A stretch of DNA of 64,000 nucleotides from Phytohabitans kaempferiae (GCF_042433955.1 NZ_JBHLUH010000089.1:62001-126000), one strand, 5' to 3'. Numbered from the stretch's first letter, positions 25,422-35,479 are shown. Numbers and translations are program-made. Notes: generated from the letters alone by a model not told the origin.

Positions 25422-26758
25422 CGGCCCTCCACCGTGCCGCCGCGCCCCGGCCGGGGCCTGGAGGGAGCCGCCGTAGCCTCGGCCTCCGAGGGCCCGCCGC
25501 TGGCGTCCCGCGGCCGGATCGGCTCCGACTGCCCGCCGGAGGCGTGGCGAGGCCCGCCGGCCGCCGCCCCGTTGCCGGAGGCGGCCCCCGGTGCCCCGCC
25601 GTCGCGGAGCGGCAACGTCGCCTCGACCAGCCAGCCGTCGCCGTCCGGTCCCGCGGACACCGTGCCGCCGAGCGCGCCGACCCGCTGCCGCATCCCGTCC
25701 AGGCCGGTGCCGCCGCCCCGGCCGCCGCTCGCCGCGCGGCGGGAGGGGCCGTTGCGCACCGACACCGCGAGCCGCCCCGGCTCACGGGTCAGGCGTACCA
25801 GCACGTCGGCGCCGGGGGCGTGGTGCTCCACGTTGGACAGCGCCTCCTGCGTCAGGCGGTACGCGGCTAGCCCGGCGTAGGCGTCCACCGTGGACAGGTC
25901 GCCGGACACCTCGCTCCGCAACGCCAGCCCGGAGGCCGCCGCGGTGTGCAGGAGCGCGGCGAGGTCGGTCGCGCCCGGTGGCGGTGGTCGCGTCCCGGTG
26001 GGGTCGCCGGCCGGCTCGCGGAGCAGGCCGACGATGCCCCGCACCGAATCGAGGCTCTCCCGTCCCACACGCTCGGCGCGGTCGAGTGCCTCGCCGGCGG
26101 CCGCGGGGTCGCGTTCCAGCACCTGCCGCGCACCGACCACATTGAGCAGCACGACGCTGAGCCCGTGTCCCACGGCGTCGTGCACGTCGACGGCGATCCG
26201 GCGGCGCTCGGCGGCGGCCGCGGCGGCGTCGAGGCGGCCCTGCGCGTCGGTGAGCGCGGCGACGAGCTGCCGCTCGCGGCGCAGGATCCGGCCGATCAGC
26301 CAGGCGAGGAGCGTGCCGGTGCCGAAGAAGACGGGGAAGGGGTAGTCTTCGCGCCACTCGCCGTAGCGGGCCAGGCCCACCACCGGCGCCGCCAGGGTCA
26401 CGGCGAAGGCCGCCACCTCAGGCGCTGCCGCGCCGGCGCCGAGCTCCGCCCGTAAACCGCCCGTCGCGGCGAGCCACGCGACCGCCAGCAGCGCCAGGAA
26501 GATGGCGCCGGGCGCCTCGTAACCGACGCTCATCAGCGCCGGTACGCCGGCACCGGCCGCCGCCATCGCCCACGGCGGCAGCCGGACCTGGCCGGCCAGC
26601 AGCGCCCACGGCACGAGCGCCACCACCAGCGCGCCCACCAGGCCGGCCGAGACGCCCGCCGTCGCGAAGACCAGCAGCGCCGCGCCGAGCGCCGCGAGCG
26701 GGAAGGCCAGGCTCGTCGTTATCGCACCGCCCCAGGCGCGCAGCCCCGTCCTGTCCAC
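25418..26758 (-). CDS. Sensor histidine kinase, NarX/DesK-like (HisKA_3)
   Basis: The 446-residue kinase has an N-terminal membrane region of about five spans (residues 10-170), a HisKA_3 dimerisation domain with phospho-acceptor His in RRIAVDVHDAVGHG near 191, and an ATPase domain with LTQEALSNVEHHAPGADVLV and GGGTGLDGMRQRV. The C-terminal 70 residues are a Pro/Gly/Ala-rich tail. The GTG at 26758 was chosen because the longer frame begins with Arg/Pro shadow sequence; it may be leaderless. It is co-translated with the response regulator downstream. Confidence 0.9.
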   Translation of the reverse strand: MDRTGLRAWGGAITTSLAFPLAALGAALLVFATAGVSAGLVGALVVALVPWALLAGQVRLPPWAMAAAGAGVPALMSVGYEAPGAIFLALLAVAWLAATGGLRAELGAGAAAPEVAAFAVTLAAPVVGLARYGEWREDYPFPVFFGTGTLLAWLIGRILRRERQLVAALTDAQGRLDAAAAAAERRRIAVDVHDAVGHGLSVVLLNVVGARQVLERDPAAAGEALDRAERVGRESLDSVRGIVGLLREPAGDPTGTRPPPPGATDLAALLHTAAASGLALRSEVSGDLSTVDAYAGLAAYRLTQEALSNVEHHAPGADVLVRLTREPGRLAVSVRNGPSRRAASGGRGGGTGLDGMRQRVGALGGTVSAGPDGDGWLVEATLPLRDGGAPGAASGNGAAAGGPRHASGGQSEPIRPRDASGGPSEAEATAAPSRPRPGRGGTVEGR

Positions 26759-26912
26759 GATCGCAGGGTACCGCCGCGCGGAGGCGCCCCGCCCCGTCCC
26801 GTGGTACGGCCCGAACCGGACCGGGGTACGGGGGCGGCACCGGCGGCGGTACGCGCGAAAACCGGCCGCGGTGCGATGTGGAAGGGGGGTGCCACGGCGC
26901 AGATTTCTTGGC

Positions 26913-28994
26913 ATGTTCGCGAGAATCGGCCACCTCACCGTCCGGCGCCGCCGCCTCGTCCTGGCGCTGACCGTCCTCTTCGTACTCGGCGCCGGCGCGT
27001 TCGGTGCCAACCTCTTCGGCGCGCTGGGCGATGGCGGCTTCGCCGACCCCGACGCCGAGTCGTCGCGGGCGGCCGCGTTCCTGGCCGCCGCCGGCGCGTC
27101 CACGCCCGAGCTGGTGCTGCTCGTCGAGGCGCCCGCCGGCGTCGACGACCCGGCCGTGGCGGCGGCCGGGCGCGACCTCACCGCGGCGGTCGCCGCCGAG
27201 CCGGGGGTTGCCGGCGCGGTGTCGTACTGGTCCGCGGACGGCGAGCCGGCCCTGCGCGCGACCGACGCGCGCTCCGCCCTGCTGGTGGTCGACGTTTCGG
27301 ATGACGCGGCGGCCGGCGTCGCGGAGAGCTATGCCGGCCCGCGCGGGCCGGTCACCGTCCGGGTCGGCGGGGCGTACGCGATCGACACCGCCATCGGCGA
27401 CCAGCTCGGCACCGACCTGGTCCGCGCCGAGGCCATCGCGGTACCGGCGACGCTGCTCCTGCTGCTGGTGGTCTTCGGCGGCCTGGTGGCGGCGGCGCTG
27501 CCGCTGGTCGTGGCGGTGGTGGCGGTGGCCGGCGCGCTGCTCGTGCTCGCTGGCGTCGCCCAGGTCACCGACGTCTCGGTGTACTCGATAAACCTCATGA
27601 CCGGCCTCGGTTTCGGCCTGGCCATCGACTACTCGCTGTTCGTGCTGACCCGCTTCCGCGAGGAGCTGGCGGCCGGCCGCCCGACCGGCGCGGCGGTGGT
27701 GCGCACGCTGGAGACCGCGGGCCGGACGGTGGCGTTCTCGGCACTCACGGTGGCGGTGTCGCTGTCGGCGCTGCTGGTGTTCCCGCTGCCGTTCCTGCGC
27801 TCGTTCGCCTACGCCGGCACCGCGGTGGTGCTCAGCGCCGCGGCCGCCGCGCTGCTCACGCTGCCCGCGCTGCTGGCCGTGCTCGGCCCGCGGGTCGACG
27901 CGCTGCGCCTGCGCCCGGCCCGCGCGCGGGCCGGAGCGGCCCGGCGCGGGCGTTTCTGGCACCGGCTCGCCGAGGCCGTCATGCGGCGCCCCGTCCCCGT
28001 CGCGACCTGCGCCGTCGTGGCGCTCCTCGCGCTGGGCAGCCCGTTCCTCCGCGTGGATCCGGGCCTCCCGTCGTACCAGGCGCTGCCGCCGGGCAACGAG
28101 GCACGCCAGGTCGCCGAGCGGCTGGAGAGCGGGTTCACCGGCGACCGGACCGGCGAGTTCGGCGTCGCGCTGCCCGGTGTTCGGGACGCGGGGGCCGTCG
28201 AGGCGTTCGCCGACCGGGTCCGCGCGCTCGACGGCGTCGCGGAGGTCGCGGTGCGCGAGAGTACGGCCGGCTCGTGGCTGAGCGTCGTGCCGTCGGTGGT
28301 GCCCCGTTCGCCGGCGGGGGAGCGGCTGGCCAGGGAGATCCGTGAACTTGACGCCCCCTTCAAGTTCATCGTCGGCGGCGACGCGGCCGAGCTCGTCGAC
28401 GCCAAGGCGGCCATCGCCGGGCGGCTTCCGCTCGCGCTCGCGGTCATCGCGCTCGCCACCGCCGTACTGCTGTTCGCCGCGTTCGGCAGCGTGCTGGTGC
28501 CGGTCAAGGCGATCCTGCTCAACCTGCTGTCGCTCACCGCCACCTTCGGCGCGATGGTGTGGATATTCCAGGATGGACACCTCTCCGGCCCGCTCGGCTT
28601 CACCGCGACCGGCCAGCTCGACGTGACGATGCCGATCCTCATGTTCTGCGTGGCGTTCGGCCTCTCCATGGACTACGAGGTCTTCCTGCTCTCGCGCATC
28701 AAGGAGGAGTACGACCGCACCGGCGACAACGCGCGCGCGGTCGCGACCGGGCTCGGCCGCACCGGCGGGCTCATCACCGCGGCGGCGGTGGTGCTGGCGA
28801 TCTCGTTCGCCGCGTTCGGCGCCAGCGGGATGAGCTTCCTCAAACTGATGGGGATCGGCCTCGCCCTCGCCATCCTCGTGGACGCGACGGTCGTCCGCGG
28901 GCTGCTCGTGCCGGCGTTCATGCGGCTCGCCGGGGACGCGAACTGGTGGGCGCCCGCCCCGCTGCGCCGCCTCCACCGCCGCCCGCCCGGCTAA
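26913..28994 (+). CDS. MMPL/RND-family membrane transporter
   Basis: The 693-residue protein has the MmpL layout: a first span, an extracytoplasmic loop, five or six spans, a second loop and further spans. The family motifs appear twice: FGLAIDYSLFVLTRFREEL in the first half and FGLSMDYEVFLLSRIKEEY in the second, with the Asp-Tyr pair that carries the proton relay. It probably exports lipids or hydrophobic drugs. MFARIGHLTVRRRRLVL matches the usual start; a GTG at 26889 with GAAGGGGG before it would add eight residues. It is divergent from the two-component system, which may control it. Confidence 0.9.
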   Translation: MFARIGHLTVRRRRLVLALTVLFVLGAGAFGANLFGALGDGGFADPDAESSRAAAFLAAAGASTPELVLLVEAPAGVDDPAVAAAGRDLTAAVAAEPGVAGAVSYWSADGEPALRATDARSALLVVDVSDDAAAGVAESYAGPRGPVTVRVGGAYAIDTAIGDQLGTDLVRAEAIAVPATLLLLLVVFGGLVAAALPLVVAVVAVAGALLVLAGVAQVTDVSVYSINLMTGLGFGLAIDYSLFVLTRFREELAAGRPTGAAVVRTLETAGRTVAFSALTVAVSLSALLVFPLPFLRSFAYAGTAVVLSAAAAALLTLPALLAVLGPRVDALRLRPARARAGAARRGRFWHRLAEAVMRRPVPVATCAVVALLALGSPFLRVDPGLPSYQALPPGNEARQVAERLESGFTGDRTGEFGVALPGVRDAGAVEAFADRVRALDGVAEVAVRESTAGSWLSVVPSVVPRSPAGERLAREIRELDAPFKFIVGGDAAELVDAKAAIAGRLPLALAVIALATAVLLFAAFGSVLVPVKAILLNLLSLTATFGAMVWIFQDGHLSGPLGFTATGQLDVTMPILMFCVAFGLSMDYEVFLLSRIKEEYDRTGDNARAVATGLGRTGGLITAAAVVLAISFAAFGASGMSFLKLMGIGLALAILVDATVVRGLLVPAFMRLAGDANWWAPAPLRRLHRRPPG

Positions 28995-29004
28995 GATCCA
29001 CTCC

Positions 29005-29733
29005 ATGCTGCGCAACCGTGACGCCGACTGGGACGCGTGGCCGGTCCAGGACTACCTCGCGGAGAACTACCGCCGGCTGCACCGTGCCGACGAGGCGGTC
29101 ATCGACCACCACAGCGCGGTGTACGCCCGGCTCGATCCCGACTCCCTCGACCGCACCGTCGAATTTGGAGCCGGCCCCAACTTGTACCCCCTGGCGCTCG
29201 CCGCCGCCGCGAGCCGCCTCGTGCACGCGGTGGAGCCCAGCGCGGCCTCCGTCGCCTACCTGCGGGGCCAGCTCGCCGAGGGCCCAGACGACACATGGGA
29301 CCCGTTCTACGCGCGGTGTCGGCTGCGCAATCCGGCGCTGCCGCCGTCGCTGGTCCAGGCCCTCTCCCGGGTACGGGTGACGCGTGCCGACGCGCTGACC
29401 CTCCCGCCCGGCCGGTACGCGCTGGCCTCGATGAACTTCGTCGCGGAGAGCGCCACCGAGGACCGGGCCGAGTTCGCGGCGTTCTGCCAGGCGTTCGTGC
29501 GCGCGGTGCGGCCGGGCGGGCACCTGGTCGCCTCGTTCATGGAGAACATGGGGCGGTACTCGATCGCCGGCGGCCGGGAGTGGCCGGGCGTGCCTGTGGA
29601 CAGTGAGCGGGTCGGCGAGGTCTTCGCCCCGTACACAGTCGACCTGGAGGTGCGCCGCATCGACGCGGACCCGGACCTGCCCGAGTGGGGGTACACCGGC
29701 ATGGTCCTGATGTCGGCCCGGAGGGCCGGCTAA
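29005..29733 (+). CDS. SAM-dependent methyltransferase, NNMT/PNMT/TEMT-like
   Basis: The 242-residue enzyme has a Rossmann-type SAM site: motif I is VEFGAGPNLYPLALAAA near residue 53, and the acidic strand end is HAVEPS near 75. DYLAENYRRLHRADEAVIDH at the N-terminus and ASMNFVAESATEDRAEF in the middle are typical of a streptomycete small-molecule methyltransferase group related to NNMT/PNMT. The methyl acceptor is unknown. It begins ten bases after the MMPL stop, so the two are probably cotranscribed. Its end overlaps the convergent acetyltransferase by four bases. Confidence 0.85.
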   Translation: MLRNRDADWDAWPVQDYLAENYRRLHRADEAVIDHHSAVYARLDPDSLDRTVEFGAGPNLYPLALAAAASRLVHAVEPSAASVAYLRGQLAEGPDDTWDPFYARCRLRNPALPPSLVQALSRVRVTRADALTLPPGRYALASMNFVAESATEDRAEFAAFCQAFVRAVRPGGHLVASFMENMGRYSIAGGREWPGVPVDSERVGEVFAPYTVDLEVRRIDADPDLPEWGYTGMVLMSARRAG

Positions 29734-30476
29734 CCGTGGAGCTGGTGGCGCACCCACACGTTGGGCTCGACGTAGACCGCGCAGTCCTGGGCCGGGTCGC
29801 AGTGCACGGGCACGAGCGCCTCCGGCACGTGGACCGGGCCGGCGGTGTCGAAGGGTAGCCCGGTCCACTCTCGCCAGTCGGCCAGCGGCGCGGTGAGCGT
29901 CATCGAGGCCGGCGCAATGCCCACGATCTCCCCGCCGGCGCGGACGTGAGTGCGCAGCCACGGGTCGTGCGGCAGCCCGTCGGGGCGGGTGCGGGCCACG
30001 TACGCGGCTAGCGGCAGGTCGGGCTCGAGGTGCTTGTGGGTCGGGCGGACCGGGACCAGGATGGCGCCGAATCCATGGCGGGCGGCGTTGGCGCGGAGCG
30101 CGTCCAGCATGATCCGGGAGACGCCCCGCCCCTGCCACTCGGCCGCGACCGTGACCTCCAGCGCGACCACGATCAGCCCCGGGCGGCCGTCGAGCAGGTC
30201 GCCGGCCGCCGCCATGATCGCCGCGTCGTGGCCCTCGGCGGGCAGCGTGCCCGGCGGCCAGGCGACCGGCACGCTGTACGCCTTGGCCACCAGCCTCCCC
30301 TGCTGCCCGCGCTCGACCGCGACCAGGCAAAACCCGGGGTGGCGCGGGGCGACGGAGGAGTAGAAGAGGGTCGAGAGCGGATGGTGGTGCAGGAAGCGTG
30401 GCCAGGTGCCCAAGAGATCGTCAAGTAGCGGAGTGAGATCGGGACGTTCGGCGAGAGTCACCATCTGAAGGTCCAC
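29730..30476 (-). CDS. GNAT-family acetyltransferase
   Basis: The 248-residue protein contains an acetyl-CoA site in VTVAAEWQGRGVSRIMLDAL near residue 115 (Q-G-R-G-V), preceded by ALE and followed by LVPVRPTHKHLEPDLPLAAY. It is longer than minimal GNATs, with an N-terminal extension carrying FLHHHPLSTLFYSSVAPRHP. The GTG at 30476 has AGGAGC a few bases upstream. The substrate is unknown. Confidence 0.75.
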   Translation of the reverse strand: MDLQMVTLAERPDLTPLLDDLLGTWPRFLHHHPLSTLFYSSVAPRHPGFCLVAVERGQQGRLVAKAYSVPVAWPPGTLPAEGHDAAIMAAAGDLLDGRPGLIVVALEVTVAAEWQGRGVSRIMLDALRANAARHGFGAILVPVRPTHKHLEPDLPLAAYVARTRPDGLPHDPWLRTHVRAGGEIVGIAPASMTLTAPLADWREWTGLPFDTAGPVHVPEALVPVHCDPAQDCAVYVEPNVWVRHQLHG

Positions 30477-30603
30477 ACGCCGCTCCTGATCTCTGCTTCA
30501 ACAGATCATCTAAGGGATAGCCTACGGATATTGGCCCGTCAGTGGGGCAATCGTCACGGCCTGCGATCAGGCCGCCGGGCCGTCGCACGCGGAAGAGGTG
30601 ATC

Positions 30604-33600
30604 ATGTCGAGTCGCCGGGTCATCACCGCGTTCGCCAGCGTGATGATCGTGCTGACGGCGGTCTACTACGCCTTCCCCGGCTGGCACATGGCGATCTGGA
30701 CGGCGATCGGCACGGCCAGCGCGCTGGCGGTGGCGGTCGGCGTGGCCCGCAACCGGCCCCGGCAGCGGCTGCCCTGGCTGCTGCTGTCGGTCGGGATCTT
30801 CGCGTTCGCGATGGGCGACACCACGTACCTCTTCCTGACCGAGGTCCTCGGCCATCCACAGCCCTTCCCCTCCCTCGCGGACCTGATCTACCTGGGGTTC
30901 TTCTTCCCGCTCGCGGCCGCCGGCATGATCGGGCTGGCCCGTACGAGGGCCAGTCGCGACCGGGCAAGCCTGCTGGACGCGCTCGCGCTCACCGTCGGCC
31001 TCGGGCTGCTCTCCTGGCTGTTCCTCATCGACCCGTACGTGCGGGCCGACGACCTGACCTGGGTGCAGAAGGCGATCTCCATCGCGTACCCGCTCTTCGA
31101 CGTGCTGGTGCTGGCGATCCTGGCCCGCCTCGTGATCTCGATGCGGCTGACCCCGTCGGTGCTGCTGATGGCGATCGGCGGCGTGGGGCTCCTCGTCGCC
31201 GACGTGCTCTACGGTCTCTCCCGGCTGGGCTTCGGCGCGTCCTGGCTGATGGGCGGCCCGATCGACCTCGGCTGGATCGTCTTCTACGCGGCGTGGGGCG
31301 GGGCCGCGCTGCACCCGTCGATGGTCGCGCTCACCGACCCGCGCGTACCGGGCCGCGCCAGCCTCACCGTCCGGCGCGTCGTACTCCTTGCGCTTTCGAC
31401 CCTTATTGCCCCGACTGTCCTGATTGTGCAGGCGATCCGGGGCCACGACCGGTACGTCGGCGTGAGCGCACTTGTCGCGGCCCTCATGTTCCTGCTCGTG
31501 CTGGCCCGGCTGTACGGCGCGGTCAGCGGCTACCGGGGCGTCGTCGCGCGCGAGCGGGCCCTGCGCGAGGCGGGCGCCGCGCTGGTCTCGGCCAGCGACG
31601 TCGGCGAGGTCACCGACGCCGTCCAGGCCGCGGTCAGCCGCCTGCTCCCGGCCGGCTTCGCGCACCGCGTGGTGCTCGCGGTCGGCGAGCCCGGGCCGGA
31701 CAGGGCCGCCACGCCCGCCGGCATCAGGTTCGTCTACACCGCCTCGCTCGGCCCCGACCTGGCCCGCCGGCTCGGACACATCGAGGTCGCCGCGAGGTGT
31801 CCACTGGTGGTCACCCACAGGACGGCCGGCAACCCGTACCTGGGGACGCTCCTCGTCGCGGCCGACGAGACGACGCTGGCCTCGCTGCGTGAGGCGATCG
31901 AGGTGCTGGCCTCCCAGGCGGCGCTGGCTCTGGACCGCATCGGACTCGCCTGGGAGATCACCCAACGGCGGAGCCAGGAGTACTTCCGCACGCTGGTGCA
32001 GAACAATTCTGACGTCATCCTCATCTTGGACGGCGGCGACCTTATCCGGTACGCGAGCCCGTCCGCCGGCGCGATGTTCGGTGCCGACCCGCTGCCCGGC
32101 ACGCCCGTGCTCGACCTGCTCGACCCGTCCTCCCGCAGGGTGGCGCGGCGCATGCTCAACCTGCTGCGTACCGGCGAGCGGGGGACGACGCAGGACGACT
32201 GGGTGGCGATCGGTGTGGACGGTGCCCGGGTCCAGGTCGAGGCCTCCTGCCGCGACCTGCGCGCCGACCCCACCGTGGGCGGCCTGGTGCTCACGCTGCG
32301 CGACGTGACCGAGCGGCGGCGGCTGGAACAGGAGCTGACCCACCGGGCCTTCCACGACTCGCTCACCGGGCTGGCCAACCGCGTGCTCTTCCACGACCGC
32401 GTGGAGCAGGCGCTGGGGCGGGCCGCCCGCAACGGCACGATGGTCGGCGTCCTCTTCATCGATCTCGACGACTTCAAGGTCATCAACGACACCATGGGCC
32501 ATGCCTGCGGCGACGAACTGCTCGTCGCGGCCAGCCAGCGACTCACGGCCGAGCTGGCCGCCGGCGCCACCGCCGCCCGCCTCGGCGGGGACGAGTTCGC
32601 CGCGCTGGTCGAGGATGCCCGCGACCCTGAGGAGGTGGAGCTCGTGGCCCAGCGCGTGGTCGCGGCGTTCGGCAAGCCCTACCTGATCGGCGACAGCGTA
32701 TTGAACGGACCCGCCAGCATCGGCATCGCCACCACGGCCGAGGCGATCGACGGCGACGACCTGCTCCGCCAGGCGGACCTCGCGCTCTACGTCGCCAAGG
32801 GCGCCGGCAAGGGCCAGTGGCGGCGGTACCAGGCGGCGCTGCACAACCAGGTGCTCGACCGGCTTGAGCTCCGCGCCGAGCTGGACCAGGCAATCGCCGA
32901 CCGCTCTTTCGTGCTCCAGTACCAGCCGATCGTCGACCTGCGCACCGGCGCGGGCATCGGGCTGGAGTCGCTGGTGCGGTGGCAGCACCCGACCCGCGGG
33001 CTGCTCGCGCCGGGACGCTTCATCGACGTGGCGGAGGAGAGTGGGCTTATCGTGCCGATCGGAGACTGGGTTATCGAGCAGGCGCTGACCGACGCGGCGG
33101 CGTGGTGCGGGACGGTGGCGCCGGGCGACAGCCCGTACGTGAGCATCAACGTCTCGGCCCGCCAGTTCCGCGACCCGGGCTTCGTCGACCGCGTGCTGGA
33201 GCGGTTGTCCACAGCCGGGCTCCCCGCCGACCGGCTGGTCCTGGAGATCACCGAGACGCTGCTGCTCGGCGACGACGAGCGGGTTCGGCACGACCTGGTC
33301 CGGCTGCGGCAGGCCGGCATCCGCGTGGCCATCGACGACTTCGGCACCGGATACTCGTCGCTCAGCTACCTGCGGAAGGTACCTGCGGACGTCCTCAAGA
33401 TAGAGAAGTCGTTCATCGACGCGGTGGCGTCCCATCCACAGCAGCGGGCGCTGGTCGAGGGGATCCTGCGGCTGGCGCACACGCTCGGGCTGACCGTCGT
33501 GGCCGAGGGCATCGAGGAGGAGGCGGACCGCGACGCGCTGGTCGCGGCCGGCTGCCGGTACGGGCAGGGCTACCTCTACTACAGACCGATGAACCATCCG

Positions 33601-33642
33601 GACGTGCTCCGCTGGCTGGCGGACGCGCAGGTGGCGGCATGA
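30604..33642 (+). CDS. Membrane GGDEF-EAL cyclic-di-GMP enzyme with GAF-like and PAS domains
   Basis: The 1012-residue protein has about eight membrane spans (residues 1-290), a GAF-like region (about 300-450), a PAS domain (about 460-570), then GGDEF and EAL. The cyclase signature is intact (LGGDEF near residue 660), with no RxxD inhibitory site just before it. The EAL motif reads ESL (ESLVRW near 786), but other phosphodiesterase residues are present (NVSARQF, LEITET, DDFGTGYSS, LKIEKSF, VVAEGIEEE). Both making and degrading c-di-GMP are possible. The ATG at 30604 follows GGAAGAGG. The stop overlaps the next start (ATGA). Confidence 0.92.
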   Translation: MSSRRVITAFASVMIVLTAVYYAFPGWHMAIWTAIGTASALAVAVGVARNRPRQRLPWLLLSVGIFAFAMGDTTYLFLTEVLGHPQPFPSLADLIYLGFFFPLAAAGMIGLARTRASRDRASLLDALALTVGLGLLSWLFLIDPYVRADDLTWVQKAISIAYPLFDVLVLAILARLVISMRLTPSVLLMAIGGVGLLVADVLYGLSRLGFGASWLMGGPIDLGWIVFYAAWGGAALHPSMVALTDPRVPGRASLTVRRVVLLALSTLIAPTVLIVQAIRGHDRYVGVSALVAALMFLLVLARLYGAVSGYRGVVARERALREAGAALVSASDVGEVTDAVQAAVSRLLPAGFAHRVVLAVGEPGPDRAATPAGIRFVYTASLGPDLARRLGHIEVAARCPLVVTHRTAGNPYLGTLLVAADETTLASLREAIEVLASQAALALDRIGLAWEITQRRSQEYFRTLVQNNSDVILILDGGDLIRYASPSAGAMFGADPLPGTPVLDLLDPSSRRVARRMLNLLRTGERGTTQDDWVAIGVDGARVQVEASCRDLRADPTVGGLVLTLRDVTERRRLEQELTHRAFHDSLTGLANRVLFHDRVEQALGRAARNGTMVGVLFIDLDDFKVINDTMGHACGDELLVAASQRLTAELAAGATAARLGGDEFAALVEDARDPEEVELVAQRVVAAFGKPYLIGDSVLNGPASIGIATTAEAIDGDDLLRQADLALYVAKGAGKGQWRRYQAALHNQVLDRLELRAELDQAIADRSFVLQYQPIVDLRTGAGIGLESLVRWQHPTRGLLAPGRFIDVAEESGLIVPIGDWVIEQALTDAAAWCGTVAPGDSPYVSINVSARQFRDPGFVDRVLERLSTAGLPADRLVLEITETLLLGDDERVRHDLVRLRQAGIRVAIDDFGTGYSSLSYLRKVPADVLKIEKSFIDAVASHPQQRALVEGILRLAHTLGLTVVAEGIEEEADRDALVAAGCRYGQGYLYYRPMNHPDVLRWLADAQVAA

Positions 33643-34949
33643 GCGCCCCTCTCGCGCGCGGACGCGCGGACGCCGGCACGAGCGCGCCGGCATACGTGAG
33701 CCGGTGGACCGAGCTGGAGCGGCTGCTCGCCACAAACCCGATGATGGACGCGGTCATCGACGAGGTACGCGGCCGGGAGATCCGGGTCGGCGACCACTGG
33801 CTGGTCGACTTCGCCTCCTGCAACTACCTCGGCTTCGACCTCGAGCCGGAGATCCAGGAGGCGATCGGGCCGGCGGTCGCCCGCTGGGGTACGCACCCGA
33901 GCTGGTCGCGCATGCTCGGCAGCCCTTTGCTGTATCCGCGAATCGAGGAGCGCCTCACCGACCTGCTCGGCGCGCCGGACACGCTCGTACTGCCCACCGT
34001 CACGCTCATCCACATGGCGGTGGTACCGGTCCTCGCCGGCACCGGCACGGTCATCTACGAGCACAACGCCCATCGCACGATCTTTGACGCCTGCCAGTAC
34101 GCCCGCGGGCTGGGCGCCACCGCCCACCGCTTCCGCGCCGGTGACCTCGAACAGCTGGAGCAGCGGCTCCGGGCGGCGCCCACCGGCGGCCCCCGGCTGG
34201 TCTGCGTCGACGGCGTCAACAGCATGACCGGCAACCCGCCCGACCTGCCGGCGTACGCCCGGCTCTGCCGCGAGTACGGCGCGCTGCTCTATGTGGACGA
34301 CGCGCACGGCTTCGGCCTGCTCGGCGAGCGGCGCCCGGACGAGACCTCGCCGTACGGCTCGCGGGGCAACGCGGTCGTCCGGTGGTTCGGCGAGAGCTAC
34401 GACAACGTGGTGCTGGTGGGCGGCTTCTCCAAGGCGTACTCGTCGCTGCTCGCCTTCATCGCGGTGCCCACCGAGGTCAAGGAGCACCTCAAGGTGGCCG
34501 CCCCGCCGTACCTCTACAGCGGACCGTCGCCGACCGCGTCGCTCGCCACCGTGCTGGCCGGCTTCGACGTGAACGAGGCCCGGGGCGACGCGCTCCGCGG
34601 CCGGCTGTACACGCTCTCCCGCAGGGTGCTCGACCGCGTACGGGAGCTGGGCCTCGCCACGCCCAACACCAGCGGTACCCCCATCATCGAGCTGCCGCTC
34701 GCCGCCGGTCGGGAGCTGTCCGATGTGGCCGACGAGCTGTGGCGGCGCGGCGTCTACGTGACGCTGGCCGCGTACCCGCTGGTGGCCCGCGCGGACGTGG
34801 GGCTGCGCGTGCAGCTCACCGCCACGCACACCGACGAGGATGTGGAGCGGCTGTTGGCGGCGCTGGAGGCCTTGGCCGATCGGGGTGACCTCCGGGCGGC
34901 CGGCGGCCAGGTCGCACCGCGGCAGGCGCGACCGGGCCCCGACTCCTGA
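33639..34949 (+). CDS. Alpha-oxoamine-synthase-type PLP enzyme
   Basis: The 436-residue enzyme has the fold of 8-amino-7-oxononanoate synthase, serine palmitoyltransferase and the CqsA/LqsA autoinducer synthases: DFASCNYLGFDLEPEIQEAI, WGTHPSWSRMLGS, VDDAHGFGLLG, and the PLP Lys in GGFSKAYSS near residue 264. They condense an acyl thioester with an amino acid. The start ATG overlaps the GGDEF-EAL stop, so the two proteins are made together. No bio genes are nearby, so biotin synthesis is unlikely; a lipid or signal precursor is a reasonable inference. The C-terminal 25 residues are an unstructured tail. Confidence 0.88.
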   Translation: MSAPLARGRADAGTSAPAYVSRWTELERLLATNPMMDAVIDEVRGREIRVGDHWLVDFASCNYLGFDLEPEIQEAIGPAVARWGTHPSWSRMLGSPLLYPRIEERLTDLLGAPDTLVLPTVTLIHMAVVPVLAGTGTVIYEHNAHRTIFDACQYARGLGATAHRFRAGDLEQLEQRLRAAPTGGPRLVCVDGVNSMTGNPPDLPAYARLCREYGALLYVDDAHGFGLLGERRPDETSPYGSRGNAVVRWFGESYDNVVLVGGFSKAYSSLLAFIAVPTEVKEHLKVAAPPYLYSGPSPTASLATVLAGFDVNEARGDALRGRLYTLSRRVLDRVRELGLATPNTSGTPIIELPLAAGRELSDVADELWRRGVYVTLAAYPLVARADVGLRVQLTATHTDEDVERLLAALEALADRGDLRAAGGQVAPRQARPGPDS

Positions 34950-35479
34950 CCCTCGCGGCTGCCCGCCCTCGGCGACGCGCTCGTGCCGCTCGCCGCCGAG
35001 CGACCCCCTGGACTCACGGCGGTGGTCTCCGTCGCCGTGAGCGTCCGCTTGACGGCGCTTCCCCACGTTGCGGTCGGCCTCAGGTTCGAACAGGCGTGGA
35101 GGTGTGGTGTGTCTGCCCGAGGTGCCTCTCCTGAGCCTGCGGTTGGGTGTGCGATGCGTCCGCGCGTGGTGGCTCGGTATGCGGCTGAGGTTCTTCTAAG
35201 CCTGCGGCGTGGATGGGCGGTGTGAGGTGCGGCGCGGTGCCCTCGGCGCGGGTGCGGCTGGGCGCGCGGTGCCTCGGCGTGCGGCGCGGGCGCGGCTGGG
35301 CGTGAGGGCCGGCGAGGTGCGGTGTGGGCGAGCCGGGCGGTGGGGCGCCGTGCTTTGCGGCGCGGTGGGTGAGGTGGGGCGGTGCGGGCGCGGTGCGGGG
35401 CGGGAAATCGTGTGGTTGCGGTAATCCGGACCCGGCCCCTGTGGCGTCCGCGCGCTGATAGCCTCCATACGGGGTATTC
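34950..35479. other. Intergenic stretch with strong strand asymmetry
   Basis: About 530 bases with no supported gene. From about 35080 to 35420 the plus strand is rich in G and T with many GTGCGGC-like words, giving long frames without conserved content on both strands. It could be a decayed gene or a repeat-like spacer. Confidence 0.4.

Noticed and set aside
26418..33735. Very long minus-strand frames antisense to the MMPL and GGDEF-EAL genes
   Set aside because: They are low-complexity Arg/Gln/Glu/Val shadows of clear plus-strand genes with intact motifs.
35080..35440. Frames in the G/T-rich spacer as small genes
   Set aside because: They are Gly/Arg/Ala repeats on every frame, with no ribosome site or conserved fold.
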